Program-made: the position numbers and the translations under genes
Notes under the pieces: model-generated
Told to the model about the DNA's origin: nothing
The model's database searches: none
Seen by the model: the letters and a program-made list of their open reading frames with translations, nothing else
Part shown: piece after piece, positions 21,771 through 32,849 of the stretch
How positions within the stretch are numbered: position 1 is the first letter of the stretch
Layout of the letters: every line of letters begins with the position of its first letter
Assembly (NCBI GenBank): GCA_009760855.2
Contig: WPIO01000139.1
Span: forward strand, 1-64,000
Length of the DNA: 64,000 nt
Direction of reading: 5' to 3'
Source: Cristatella mucedo
Taxonomy: Eukaryota > Bryozoa > Phylactolaemata > Cristatellidae

Positions 21771-22890
21771 GACCCAAATAATAACTAACGGATCTACTGA
21801 ACCACACCAGCTCACACCGGTTAAAGCTTTTGCTCTGTGGCTCTGCATGTACATCTGCTGATTCGCTAATATCTCCTAATGCGAGGTACTTCGAAATTAA
21901 ATTTCATCCTAAAGACATCGGTGGGAGATGCAGTACAGCCTTGAAGCTATTTCCAAGACAAAGGTTAAGGAAAAAACGATTTTTGGTAATGCTGGCAACA
22001 ACAGAATATGGATGTAATGAAAGATGGACAAATGAAAAGCAATTTGTAAGTGCACTAGTAGAGATACATGATCGTAATTTACAGATCTAGTCGTAATGTA
22101 TTAAAGGCAAAATGCAGTCGCCTACTCCTTAGAAACAGCTTGTGATCATCGGTAGCTGTATTTGCCTTTGAATACTTTGTAAGGCCTAGAGAACGGTTCG
22201 ATCCAGAGGATCAGCAGCCTTCTGCTGCTGCAAAAGTATATGTTTTACCTTTAGTCATGAAGTTCTGTACCGCAGGTCAGTGTGATCTCTCAGTTAGGCT
22301 TAGGCACACAGGCCGGAAATAGGATTTAGCCAAAAATTCCTCTTGCTGAGCGGAGAGTGATGGTCATGGGTAGCAGATGTCCAGCAGCCGTTGCCCATGA
22401 CCACTGTTTAATGTTTCACAAACTGTACCATGACATCATCATAGTGGATACTAATTAGAGAATTGTACGCAAAGTCTCGTAAAAACATCTGTGCGAATTG
22501 AATATCGTTTACCTGCCTGTAAGGTCAAACCAAAACGCTCTGACTTGACAAATTCAGTCAGTTCACTTCACAGGCCAAATTTCATCCGAAGGTTTCCTTG
22601 CCATTGGAGAGTCAGTTTACCGCAAAAAATCAGGATCACGTAGGTGGGCAAGTTGTTCATTATTATCAGCTGCGAATCCAAGATTCCTCTTCACATTCAT
22701 AGTGAAATCCATCCAGCATGCACGATGCAGTGAGCATTTCATTCTGCTTAATAAGAAATAACCTATCCCGCCTCAAGCTAATCTTCATGCAGGATACACT
22801 ATTCAAAATCAAAATTGTTCGAAAACACTTCTGGAAGCGGCCATAGGGACTGCTGCAGTGGCCATCAACCGAAAGAGTGGCTCTTTTTAT

Positions 22891-23146
22891 TAAACTGACG
22901 CCTCTTAGCATGCATATCGGTCGACTTGGCGTTTAAGGTTGAATGGCATTGACAGTGTCTTCTGCATATGGGACAGGTACGGAGAGTACTTTTGCGTGAG
23001 CCAGCTGTGACATTTCTTTTGGAAACCTTAGTCTTAGTGACTTCAGAGGTATCCGGAACATCGAAGGAGTGGCGATTCGGCTCTGAGGCTGATGAGCTCC
23101 CGTCAGTTATTGCGACTCCAACACTAGGCCTTAGGCCCTCTGGCAC
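22891..23146 (-). pseudogene. C2HC zinc-finger exon, fragment Y, frameshifted
   Basis: The minus strand reads GVAITDGSSSASEPNRHSFD and TLRTCPICR, then loses one base, so that the His and final Cys fall out of frame. The upstream MKGARK exon (ATG at 23346-23348) stops after ten codons. Confidence 0.5.
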
Positions 23147-23472
23147 TGAAACAAAACTTAAGAGCTTTGTAGCTGTACCTGACCTCAAAACAGATCACGT
23201 CAGTTGGATTAAATCAGTAGCGTAAAGGCACTGAAAAACAAATGTTTTTGTACTTACACCAGTGTGAAGGCACCTCGTCACTATCGGTATCACCTTGTTG
23301 TCCCTTGACAGGCCGTCATTTTCGGCGTGACCTTCGGGTTCCCTTCATTAAAAGGCACAAAATTATAGTCGCTGGAGTGTTGTATTAATATTGAAGCAAC
23401 GTGCCATACATAGTGAGAGTGTGATCATACCTTGATCGTCAAGCTCATCGTGAGTCAAAAGCTGGCTAATAA

Positions 23473-23847
23473 ATGGCTGAAGGAGTTGACACGCCTTTCA
23501 GACTGCAGGCTTGCTCACCACTGTGCATTATTGAGAGGTATTGCTATTCCTTTCAAATTTTCGCTAGCAAAAGTGCAGTAGCTGATTATCCGCGCCTTCC
23601 AAAAGTCCAAAAGTGTGGCTCGGACCTGAAACTAATATGTGGATCCGTATTTATGTCCTCCTCGTGCAATAACACGTCTAGCTCTCTATTACCAGCAAAA
23701 AACCATTGGTATTATTTGAACACGACAGCACACTACACACTGGGGACGCATTTCAGCTCCGAGGACTACTATTTTCCGTTAAACTGTGTTATTAATAATA
23801 ATAATACACTTGGTAAATCCCCCTCAGACAACTTAATCTCTTTGTAG
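23473..23847 (+). pseudogene. Conserved frame, fragment Y (plus strand)
   Basis: The diverged, inverted copy of the minus-strand frame in A. It keeps FASKSAVADYPRLPKVQKCG, SDLKLICGSVF and LNTTAHYTLGTHFSS. It is extended at its 3' end by read-through into LINE sequence. Confidence 0.25.
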
Positions 23848-24513
23848 GTTCTTTACATTTGCTGCAAAGGGACATGCAATTGAATGGTAAGTTAAATCAT
23901 ACATGAAAAAAAAACGAAATGAATAATATGGTGAGGTGCAACAAGCAGAGGGTCAGCATGCAAATGTGGTTTGTAGCAGCATGCATAGTGTCAACATGCT
24001 TTAGTACATGAAGGAAAAATCATTGGGACCCACTAGATGCTGCCCCAAAATGGTGTGTTTTTAAGTTTCTTTAAACTGTGGTCTGGTAAGGAAACGTTCT
24101 GATGCAGGTTGGGAGGGAGTTCCAGGCTTTGGGAGCATACAAACAAGTTGCACGGTCTATCATGGACTTCACGATTGTACAATGTATTTGTAGACTGTTT
24201 GTTTCCAAAAAGCGGGTGATACGATACTTGGCCTGATGTGGGAGTATATGTGAGAAATAGGCTGGAACTACATAATAAAGGGACTTAAAAGTGAGCGACG
24301 AAACCTTGAAATCGATCCGATGCTTGAGTCGTAGCCAGTGCAGGTCGGGAGAAGTGGAGTAATATGACAATGGTGACGCCACGACAGACAAGCCTAGCTG
24401 CAGCCTTGTGCACCAGCTGCAGTCGCCTAATCGCATTTGCTGGTAGGCCACAAAGCATTAAGTTGCAGGGGTTGAGACGGGATGTCACGAATGAATGGAA
24501 CAACTTAGATGTC
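23790..24513 (-). mobile_element. LINE RT C-terminus and 3' end, antisense, fragment Y
   Basis: Minus-strand frames at 24071-24503 read LKHRIDFKVSSLTFKSLYYV and LYAPKAWNSLPTCIRT, matching the family in A and B. The ATT-rich 3' end is at 23790-23810. It lies head to head with the sense copy beginning at 24631. Confidence 0.82.
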
Positions 24514-24630
24514 GTTGACTTATCTAAACAAGCCCAAATTTTAGCAATGTCATGAAGCCGAAGATAGGCAGATTTGACTGAGAAGCCTATATGGTCGTAA
24601 TGTTGAATGAAACCGCTGTGAAATGGTTTT

Positions 24631-25010
24631 CAAGTACATTGTACGAACGTTAAGTCCTTGGGTGACTATGCAATTAGTTTGTATGCTCCCAAAGCGTGGA
24701 ACTACCTCCCGACGTGCATCAGAACCTTCCCTTACCTGACCACATTGTAATGAAGCTTAAAAACACACCACTTTAGGGCCGCATTTAGTGGGTCCCAATG
24801 ATTTTTCCTTAATGTACTAATGGATGTTGACACTGTGTATGCTGCCAAAAACCGCATTTGGGTGCTGACCCTGTGCTAGTCGCCCCTAACCATATTAGTC
24901 ATTTCTTTTTTTTCACGCATGAATAACTTACCATTCAATCGCATGTCCCTTTGCAGCAAATGTAAAGCACCTACAAAGAGACTAAGTTCTCTGAGGGGGC
25001 ATTATCAAGT

Positions 25011-25056
<46 letters not shown>
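24631..25056 (+). mobile_element. LINE 3' end, sense, fragment Z1
   Basis: Starts inside the RT C-terminus (ctcccaaagcgtggaact encodes a changed AWNYLPT motif). It runs through the 3' region to a long ATT microsatellite tail. Confidence 0.8.
25012..25055 (+). repeat. (ATT)n microsatellite
   Basis: About 14 uninterrupted ATT units at the end of the LINE in Z1. Other copies of the family have only three to five units, so this one has expanded. Confidence 0.92.
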
Positions 25057-25057
<1 letters not shown>

Positions 25058-25484
25058 GCAATTTAATGCAAAAAAGTAGTCCTTAGGAGCTGAAATGCGT
25101 CCTCAGTGTTTAGTGTGCTGTCGCGTTCAACAAATACCAGTGGTGCTTTGCTGGTAATCGAAAGATAGACGTGTTATCGCACGAGGAGGACATCGATAGG
25201 GAACCACATATCAGTTTTAGGTCCGAGCCACACTTTTGAAAGGCTTGGATAATCAGCCACTGCACTTTTGCTAGTGAAAATTTGAAAGGCAACAGCCTCT
25301 AAATAATGCACACACAGAGCAAGACTGCTGTCTGAAGGGCATGCCGACCTATCCTGCCATTTATTGGCAAGCTTTTGACCTACGATGAGCTTGACGATCA
25401 ATGTACGCTCACACTCTCACTAGGTATAGCACGTGCCTTCAATATTGATACAAAATTCCAGCGACTATAATTTCGTGTCTTTTA

Positions 25485-25654
25485 ATGAAGGTAGCCGGAA
25501 AGTCAAGCCAAAAGGTTGGCCTGTCAAGAGACAACACAGGGACACCGATAGTGACGATGCCCCTTCAGACTTGAGTAAGTACAACGACATTTTTTTTTCA
25601 GTGCCTTTATTCCACCGATTTAGTCAAACTGACGTGATCTCTTTTAAGGTAAGC
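25485..25654 (+). pseudogene. MKGARK exon, fragment Z1
   Basis: The ATG frame shifts soon after its start. A neighbouring frame gives GWPVKRQHRDTDSDDAPSDL, then SKYNDIFFSVPLFHRFSQTD and VISFK before aaggtaagc, a good splice donor. Only 38 nt separate this donor from the ttttgtttcag acceptor of the C2HC exon. Confidence 0.38.
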
Positions 25655-25684
25655 TAAAGCTACTTAGCTCTGAAATTTTGTTTC

Positions 25685-25943
25685 AGTGCCAGAGGGCCCA
25701 AAGCCTTGTGTTGGAGTCGCAATAACTGAGGGGAGTTCATCAGCCTCAGAGCAGAATCGCTACTCCTTCGATGTTCCGGTTGCCTCTGAAGTCACTAAGA
25801 CTAAGGTTTCCGACAGAAATACCAAACCTCGCTCTCGAAAAAGTACTCTCCTTACCTGTTCCAAATGCAGGAAGACATTTTCTATGCCATTCAGCCTCAA
25901 ACGCCTTGTAAACAGAAATACATGCAAAGAGGCGTCAGTTTAA
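25685..25943 (+). pseudogene. C2HC zinc-finger exon, fragment Z1, His lost
   Basis: The whole frame is open and ends in KEASV, but the finger reads CSKCRKTFSMPFSLKRLVNR, so the zinc-binding His has become Leu (cat to ctt). Such a finger would not be expected to fold around zinc. Confidence 0.5.
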
Positions 25944-26420
25944 TAAAAAGAGCCACTCTTACAGTTGATGGCCACTGCAGCACTCCCTATGGCCGCTTCC
26001 AGAAGCGTGTACGAACAATTTTGGTTTTCCAATAGTGTATCCTGCATGAAGATTGGCTAGAGGCGGGATAAGTTATTTCCTATGATGCAAAATTAAATGC
26101 TCACTGCATCGTGCATGCTTAACAGATTTCACTATGAATGTGAACACGAATCTTAGATTCGCAGCTGGTAATAATGAACAACATGCTTCCCTACGTGACA
26201 CTGATTTTTGTGCAGTCAACTGACTCTCCAATGGCAGGGAAATGTTCGGATGAAAACTGGCCTGTGAAGTGAACTGACTGTGAAATTGTGAAGTCATAGC
26301 TGTTTCGCTTGACCTTACAGGCAGGTAAACGGTATTCAATTCGCACAGACGTTTTTACGAGACTTTGCGTACAATTCTCTAATAAGTATCAGCTAGAATG
26401 ATGTCGTGATAAAGTTTGGA

Positions 26421-27414
26421 CAACCCGGGGATACCGAGAGTGACGATGTGCCTTCCGAGTTGCATAAGTACAAAAACATTTGTTTTTCAGAGCCTTTACA
26501 CTACTGATTTATTATAACTGACATGATCTGTTGTAAGGTAAGCTAAAGCTACTTAGCTTTGAAATTTTGTTTCAGTGCCAGAGGGCCCAAAGCCTTATGT
26601 TGGAGTCGTAATAACTGAGGGGAGTTCATCAGCCTCAGAGCCGAATCGCCACTCCTTCGATGTTCCGGTTGCCTCTCAAGTCACTAAGACCAAGGTTTCC
26701 AAAAGAAATACCAAGCTGACTCTCGGAAAAGTACTATCCGTGCCGGTCTTAAATGCTGGTAGATATTTTCAAAGCCATTCAGCCTCAAACGCCATGTCAA
26801 TAGGAATCCATGCAAAGAGGCATTGGTTTAATGAAAAGAGCCACTCTTTCGGTTGATGGCCACTGCAGCAGTCCCTGTGGCCGCCTCCAGAACTGTGTAC
26901 GAGCAAATTTGGTTATCGAATAGTGTATCCTGCATGAAGATTGGCTGGAGGCGGGATGAGTTATTTCCTATGATGCAAAATTAAATGTTCACTGCATTGT
27001 GCATGCTGGACAGATTTCACTATGAATGTGAACGCGAATATTAAATTCGCAGCTGGTAATAATGAACAACTTGCTTTCCCACGTGACACTGATTTTTGTG
27101 CTGTCAACTGACTCTCGAATGGCAGGGAAGCCTGCGGATAAAAATTGGTTTGTGAAGTGAAATGACTGTGTATTTGTAGAGTCATAGCTGTTTCGCTGGA
27201 CATTATCAGCAGGTAAACGGTATTGAATTCGCAGAGACGTTTTTATGAGACGGTGCTAATAATTTTCTAAGAAGTATCTGCTATGATGATGTCATGATAC
27301 AGTTAGAGAAACATTGAACTGTTGTCATACGCAACTGCTGCTGGACATCGGCTACCAGTGACCAGCACTGTCTGCTCAGCAAGATGAAGTTTTGGCTAAA
27401 TCCTTTTCCCAGCA
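26421..27414 (+). repeat. Fragment Z2, direct copy of unit positions 8650-9639
   Basis: A second consecutive copy of the unit end, starting at ggataccgagagtgacgatg and carrying a degraded C2HC exon. It matches unit A up to ggctaaatccttttcccagc. The last 110 bp or so of the unit are then replaced by the CREB block. Confidence 0.85.
26574..26830 (+). pseudogene. C2HC zinc-finger exon, fragment Z2, degraded
   Basis: GVVITEGSSSASEPNRHSFD is readable. The first Cys of the finger has changed (tgt to ggt) and a TAG follows shortly after, so the motif is destroyed. Confidence 0.48.
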
Positions 27415-27514
27415 TGAATTGGCACATCGGCCGTGCGTGCCTATCCTACCTCATCACCCGATTTCACTGCAAGGCACAGCAGCAGCAGCAGCAGACTTTT
27501 CATTTTGCTTGCAG

Positions 27515-27809
27515 TGATCCCAGCATCGATACAAATAGCCACACACGGTGACGGCTCGGGACAAGGCCTGCAGACCCTGACGATGAGCAACTCCAGCGGA
27601 GCCACTGGCACCACAATTGTGCAGTACGCGCAGGGCCCGGACGGTAACCAGTACTTCATTCCAGCATCCGGCGTGCAAGCGTACCAGCTGGCAACCGGTG
27701 GGTCTCTGGGACAAAGTGTGGTCGTGACGTCAGCGGGCAGCTTGGGAGCAGGCGGCCAAGTTACCGAAGAAGTCTCTCGAAAGCGCGAGCTTCGTCTGCT
27801 GAAGAACAG
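27515..27809 (+). CDS. CREB/CREM/ATF1-family transcription factor, one internal exon (partial)
   Basis: CREB-family proteins bind cAMP-response elements as bZIP dimers in the nucleus. The exon is open for 295 nt. It reads VIPASIQIATHGDG, then QGLQTLTMSNSSGATGTTI, VQYAQGPDGNQYF, a Gly/Ser linker, and SRKRELRLLKNR. These correspond to the Q2 transactivation region, and the last residues to the start of the bZIP basic region. The acceptor is ttttgcttgcag before TGATCC and the donor is AACAG|gtgatt. The break inside the last Arg codon, just before the expected EAARECRRKKK stretch, agrees with the exon boundary I recall in CREB genes. The leucine-zipper exon was not seen in the following 36 kb on either strand, so it is either very distant or absent. 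The frame has no stops and both splice sites are canonical. Confidence 0.88.
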
Positions 27810-27823
27810 GTGATTCTGATCCT

Positions 27824-27842
27824 ATTCACCCTGTGGGTGAAT
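27824..27842. repeat. Perfect 8-bp hairpin beside CREB donor
   Basis: The arms attcaccc and gggtgaat pair perfectly around a tgt loop. It lies 14 bp downstream of the donor GT and 5 bp before the first base of unit C, so it marks the edge of the inserted block. Confidence 0.75.
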
Positions 27843-29381
27843 GATTGGATACAACCTTTCTCTAGGCCATGTGAACTGTTCAAAGGCAAATACAGCTACG
27901 GATGATAACAAGCCGTTTCTAAAGAGTAGGCGACGGCATTATGCCTTTTATACATTACGACTAGATCTGTGAATTACGATCATGTAACTCAACCATATAT
28001 TGCACCCACAAATTGCTTTTCATTTTTCCATCTTTCATTAAATCCATATTCTGTTGTCGTCAGCATTAACATAAATCGTTATTTCCTCAACCTTCGACTC
28101 GTAAAAAGCTTCAAGGCTGTGCTGCGTCTCCCACAAATGCCCTTAGGATGCAATTCAATTTCGAAGTACCTTGCATTTAGAGATTTAAACGAACGTGCTT
28201 GTAACTGCAGAGGCACAGTGCAAATGATTTACCCGGTGTGGGGTGCTGTGGTTCGGTAGATTCGTTAGTTATCATTAGGGTATCCTGCCGATTTAAAGTT
28301 TGGTTAGATGGAAAAAGATGGCCCTATCTTTTTCCTCCTTCTAAGCAGGGCCACTTAAGCTGAAAGACTTGAAAATTGTGAATTTTCAGCAAAATAACAA
28401 TCGTGATGTAGTCTCTGTTTCCCTTTCTGTGGCTCTCTCACTTGTTAAGTCTCTTTCACACATACTATATTTCCGTTTGTTTCTCTTGTTGTCACTCCAT
28501 ACTGCCGAATTCTACCGTTTTTTGCGATGGGAATCACTAGTTCGTTTGAGGAAAAGTCTGCTAAGGATCTACTGTTTGTAATTGTACAATACCAAAATTT
28601 GATAACTGGCATTTGAATATCAACATTTGTAAACATGTGCAATTATAGGCTTCAGTGGTTCGCTCTTTATTAGGCAGTCTATTTCCGTTGAGCCTGAATT
28701 GATATTGAATTGTAGGTCCTTAACGATATCAGCTAGCCATGGCAGCTCGTATAGGGCACAGTGCAGTAGAGGGATAACTTTTACGAACAGGCAACTTCAG
28801 CTTATTTGAAACGTTGGTGATTGTTGAGCTTCGTAATACAAAGTCCTAGCTGTCCCAAACTAATGAATATTAAATTGCATGTCATAATGGATACTAGTAA
28901 TACAGTAAATTTAACGTAAATTGAAACAGTCAGATCACCACCAGGCATAGATGAAATAGGCTACTCATGCGGCTAGGCACAGAGCTTCAAATGTCAACTA
29001 ACTTTCAAACTGTCTTACAGGTCCAATCAAGTGGAGATTACGGCAAATTTAATTACACGATATATAAGGAGGGCAGTAAATATTGATAGTGCACAACCCG
29101 CTACTCTATTACAATGAGTGTCAGCAATTTTCCGATTGGCGTTGGTCGTATGGATAAAGGCCTAGATCGAGGAAAACAATCACCTACATACCTTTCTAAT
29201 AATACACAGTAATGGGCAAGTCTCCTGTGTAAAAGACGGGATAACTCCTTTATCCATTTATTGGCCAGCTCTTGAATCAAGACGAGCTTGACGATCAATA
29301 TATTCTCACTCTATCTCTATCTATACCATGCCGCTTCAATTTTGATACAGTGCCCTAGCGTCTATAAACTCGTGTCTATGA

Positions 29382-29546
29382 ATGAAGGGAGCCCGAAAGT
29401 CACGCCGAAAAAGTCGGCCTGTCAAGAGACAACATTGGGATTCTGATAGTGACGAGGTGCCTTCAGAGTGGCGTAAGTACAAAAAAATGTGTTTTTCAGT
29501 ACCGTTCCACTACCGATTTAGTCGAACTGAAACGATTTGCTTTAAA
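29382..29546 (+). pseudogene. MKGARK exon, unit C, longest open copy
   Basis: Reads MKGARKSRRKSRPVKRQHWD, SDSDEVPSEWRKYKKMCFSV and PFHYRFSRTETICFKL without a stop, and is followed by the C2HC exon region at 29584. An SDSDE acidic patch follows the basic start. The downstream exon in this unit has stops, so the copy as a whole is dead. Confidence 0.42.
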
Positions 29547-29583
29547 CTCAGCTACTGCTGCTTTATTAACAAATTTTCTTTCA

Positions 29584-29841
29584 GTGCCAGAGGGCCCAAA
29601 GCCTTGGACTGGAGTCACAATTTCTCTGGGGAGCTAATCAGCTTCAGAGTCAAATCTCCACTCCTTCGATGTTCCGGTTGCCTCTGAAGTAACTAAGACT
29701 ATGGTTTCCCAAAGAAATTACATAGCTGACTCTTGGGAAAGTACTCTCTGTACCTGTCCTGAATGCAGGAAGACTTAGTTTAAGCCACTCAACCTCCAAC
29801 GCCACGTCTACCGGAATACATGCAAAGAGGCGTCAGTTTGA
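29584..29841 (+). pseudogene. C2HC zinc-finger exon, unit C, stops
   Basis: PEGPKPWTGVTISLG is followed by a stop. The finger region reads CPECRKT, a stop (TAG), then the remnant QRHVYRNTCKEASV, so the Cys, His and Cys positions survive around nonsense changes. Confidence 0.48.
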
Positions 29842-32337
29842 TAAAGTGAACCACCCTTTTGATTAATGTTGAGTGCACCAGTGTTAATAGCCGCTGGCTG
29901 AAGCCTGTGCGAACAATTTTGGTTTTCGAAGAGTGTATTCTGCCTTAAGATTGACTGGAGGCGGGATAATTTTTTCTTATGCTGAAACATTAAATGCTCA
30001 CGGCATCGTGCATGCTGGACCGATTTCGCTATGAATGTGAGCACGAATCTTAGATTGGCAGCAGGTATTAATGAAGAACTTGCTTTCATACGTGACACTG
30101 TTTTTTTCTTGTTTGCAGTTAAATAACTTTACGATGACAGGAAAGCCATCGCATGCAAATTAGCCTGAGAAGTAAACTATCTGTGAAATTGTAGTCACAC
30201 CAGTTTAGCTTAAGGTTACCGGCAGGTAGACGGTATTGAATTCGCAGAGACGTTTTTACTTGTAAGTGTTCACAATTTTCTGAGAAATATCCACTATAAT
30301 GATGTCATGATACAGTTCGAGAAAAATCGAATGCAATGGCTGCTAGACATCGGCTACCCACGACCGGCACTATCATCTCACCTAGAGGGGGTTTTGGCTA
30401 AATTCACTTTACGGCCAGTGTGCCTAAGCCCAACTGAGAAATCAAACTGACCTGCACTACAGCACTGGATGACCAACAACGATGGATATCTTTTTGCAGC
30501 CGCAGAATACTGGTGATCCTTCGGATATAATCCTTCTCCAGGCCATATGAACTGTTTCAAGGTCAGAACAGCTATTGCTGATCAGAGGCTGTTTAAAAGG
30601 AGAATACGAAGGGGTTATCACTTTAATTCGTGTTTACTTGAACTTGATCCACTATTAACGATCATGTAACACTACCAGATATTGGACCTATTAATTGGTT
30701 ATAGTTCCTGTGCCTTTGATTATATCCATATTCAGATGTCGCCATCGTTAAAAAAAGACGTAATTTCCATAACCATCGACTCGAAAAGCAATTAACGAAT
30801 CAGCTTGTCACTGCATAGGCAAATGATTTACCCGGTTCGGGCTGGTTTGGTTCGGTATTTCCATTAATTATTCTTAGAGTATCCGACTGATTTAAAAATG
30901 GGTTAGATGGAAAAAGAATGCCCTGTTTCTTTAAATAAACAGCCCAGCTTAACTTGAAGCTGAAAGACTTAAAAATAGTGCACTTTCGGCAGAATAAGAA
31001 GTGTGATAGTCACTTTTTCTCTCCCTGCTGCTCTCTCAATCATTTGTTCTCTTTCACACATACTCTCTTTCCGTCTGTTTCTCTAGTTGTCGCTCTCTAC
31101 TGCCAAAGTCTAACATTGTATGCGATATTAGTTAATAGTTAGTTCGAGGAAACTTTTCTTAAAGCTCTGCTGTTTGTAATTTTCCAGTACCAAATTGGAT
31201 TACTTGCCTTTGAATGTAAACATTTACATGCACGTGCAGATATCAGTTTCAACGGTTCACTTTCTATTAGGCAGTCTTTGGCCGTCTGACCTGAATTATA
31301 TTATTATGGAACTGTAGGTTCTTCAAGATATCAGCTAGCAACGGCAGCTCGTTATAGCACAGTGCAGTAGTGGGATAAATTTAATGTTCAGGCAGCTTTA
31401 GCTTATTTGAAATGTTAGTGATAGTTGAGCTCTGTAATACAAAGTTCTTGCCGTCCTAAACTAATGAATACTACATTGCATGTCATCATGGATATTAGTA
31501 GTACAGAAAATGTAACCTACATTGCAACGACGAGATATCCACCAAGGATTGATTTAATATTCTCCGTATGCGGCTGGGCATGGAGCTTCAAATGTCAACT
31601 AACTTTCAAGCGGTTTTACTGGTCCAATAAAGTTAAAAGTAGGGCACATCTAATCACGCAAGATATGAGGTGGGGAGTGAATATTATAAGTGCGTAACTT
31701 GCTATCAAATAAAAAAAGAGTGCCAGCAATTTTCCGATTGGTGTTGGTCGTAAGGGTTAAAGCAAAGATCCTGGAAAGCATTCACTTAGATGTGTGCACA
31801 GAGTTTCCAGTAAATATGGTTGTGCAAAACTGCCTAGTTAAGGTAAGCTTCTTAAACCATTATTTTTATTTTAAGCCAATAATAACCTAATTTTTTGTCT
31901 ATTTTTTGGCTGATACTAAGTTCATTTACGGCCACCAGCCACTTTGCTGGGGTATTTCTGGCTACGACCAGTGTGGTGAATGTTCAAATATTTCACAGAA
32001 GGTATGCAGAGGCCACCACAATCAAATGCATTGAAAGAGGACTTCGTGCAAATCGATCAGCATTGTTTATCACTTCTAGCTAGGTTTTTTAAGTTCGGCC
32101 TCCGAACGCGAATAGCAAGTGGTTAATCAGCAAGCATAGAAAAAACAAGATTTTTCGTAACAGTGATTATCCCCCTTAAAAATTACGACGTCGCGATACA
32201 AGGCACAAGCCCGACCACATTTACTCTTTTTTAGGAATGGTCAGCTGGTCGGTGAGTCTTAGGGCTGAGCGTGAGTTACTTCAAGCCTGTGAACAATTCA
32301 GTTGGAAAACGCTTGTCGTATCAGCTATTAAAAACTT

Positions 32338-32565
32338 GTGTTACTGCGTGCGTTTTTATATAATAAGGTTTCGTTAGTGATACGTATTGAGTACTTTCTC
32401 ATAATCGTGAATGCAATGCAAACGTCAGGGCTGTGCACATTGTGCACGTTTGCACGTTGTGCGGCCACCCGTCGTACCGTCGTAAGGAAGGTCGTGCCGT
32501 CACCAAACTATTTTCACAAGTTGGGATTTATTTCCCCTTTTCGTCATGTCGTTTGCAACGGCTGA
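32338..32565 (+). pseudogene. Conserved Cys-rich frame, unit D
   Basis: The diverged copy reads IEYFLIIVNAMQTSGLCTLC and then FARCAATRR, ending at a stop after VVCNG. The residues shared with A despite clear DNA divergence make it the best support for this frame, but no function can be given. Confidence 0.27.
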
Positions 32566-32744
32566 GAATGGGACTAAATCCTGTGGGGCGAACCACACAT
32601 GATGATCCTTACAGTGTGAGTTTGCCTCAACCAATCCGAGTACTAACACTAGTATGCAGACACTCCTGAACCAATCACCCGTTGGTGAGACAGAGAATAG
32701 ACGAATACAAATGCCAGTAATTAAAGCCGGCTTGGACATACATT

Positions 32745-32822
32745 ACATGTAAAGCACCTAGAAAGAGTTTGAATTTTCAGATGGCACTTTATCAAATGCA
32801 TTGATATTATAATTATTATTAA
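32745..32822 (+). mobile_element. LINE 3' tail, unit D
   Basis: Only the terminal motif, atgtaaagcacctagaaaga, a ggcactttatc segment and an ATT-rich end. The same tail stands at the same place in F but not in E or G. Confidence 0.65.
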
Positions 32823-32849
32823 ATTTCAAGCCCCAATTTCAAGAGCACC

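Larger units (their letters stand above)
20164..24630 (-). repeat. Fragment Y, inverted copy spanning a unit junction
   Basis: Read on the minus strand, this is the end of one unit (about 7500-9746) joined to the start of the next (1-430), then a jump to about 4440-5940. The unit boundary lies near 22200, where the reverse complement of the unit opening meets the reverse complement of the unit end. The left edge holds the block that is present in B at 15288 onward but missing in A. Confidence 0.85.
24631..26420 (+). repeat. Fragment Z1, direct copy of unit positions 7783-9530
   Basis: Orientation returns to direct at about 24631, inside LINE sequence: acattgtacgaac matches unit A near 7790. 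It then runs through the LINE 3' end, an ATT microsatellite, the conserved minus-strand frame and the MKGARK and C2HC exons. It ends near 26420, where sequence equivalent to A 8650 starts again. Confidence 0.85.
27415..27847 (+). other. Non-repeat block carrying the CREB exon
   Basis: About 433 bp that match no part of the unit, between the truncated end of Z2 and the first base of unit C. It contains a CAG run (about 27474-27494), a splice acceptor, the CREB-type exon, a GT donor and an 8-bp hairpin (27824-27842). Base composition is clearly more GC-rich than the flanks. It could be the native exon of a host gene whose introns filled with repeat units, or an exon fragment captured during a rearrangement. 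Confidence 0.85.
27848..30523 (+). repeat. Array unit C, internally deleted
   Basis: Starts with the same bases as unit A. It follows unit positions 1-1180, except that the tRNA/SINE block is absent and an extra stretch, also found in D to G, is present. Near 29184 it jumps to unit position about 8390 and continues to the unit end. The C2HC exon pair is retained. Confidence 0.88.

Noticed and set aside
27433-27514. The open frame upstream of the CREB exon (MRAYPTSS...) as coding
   Set aside because: It lies before a strong splice acceptor and does not resemble CREB. It is intron or flanking sequence that happens to be open.
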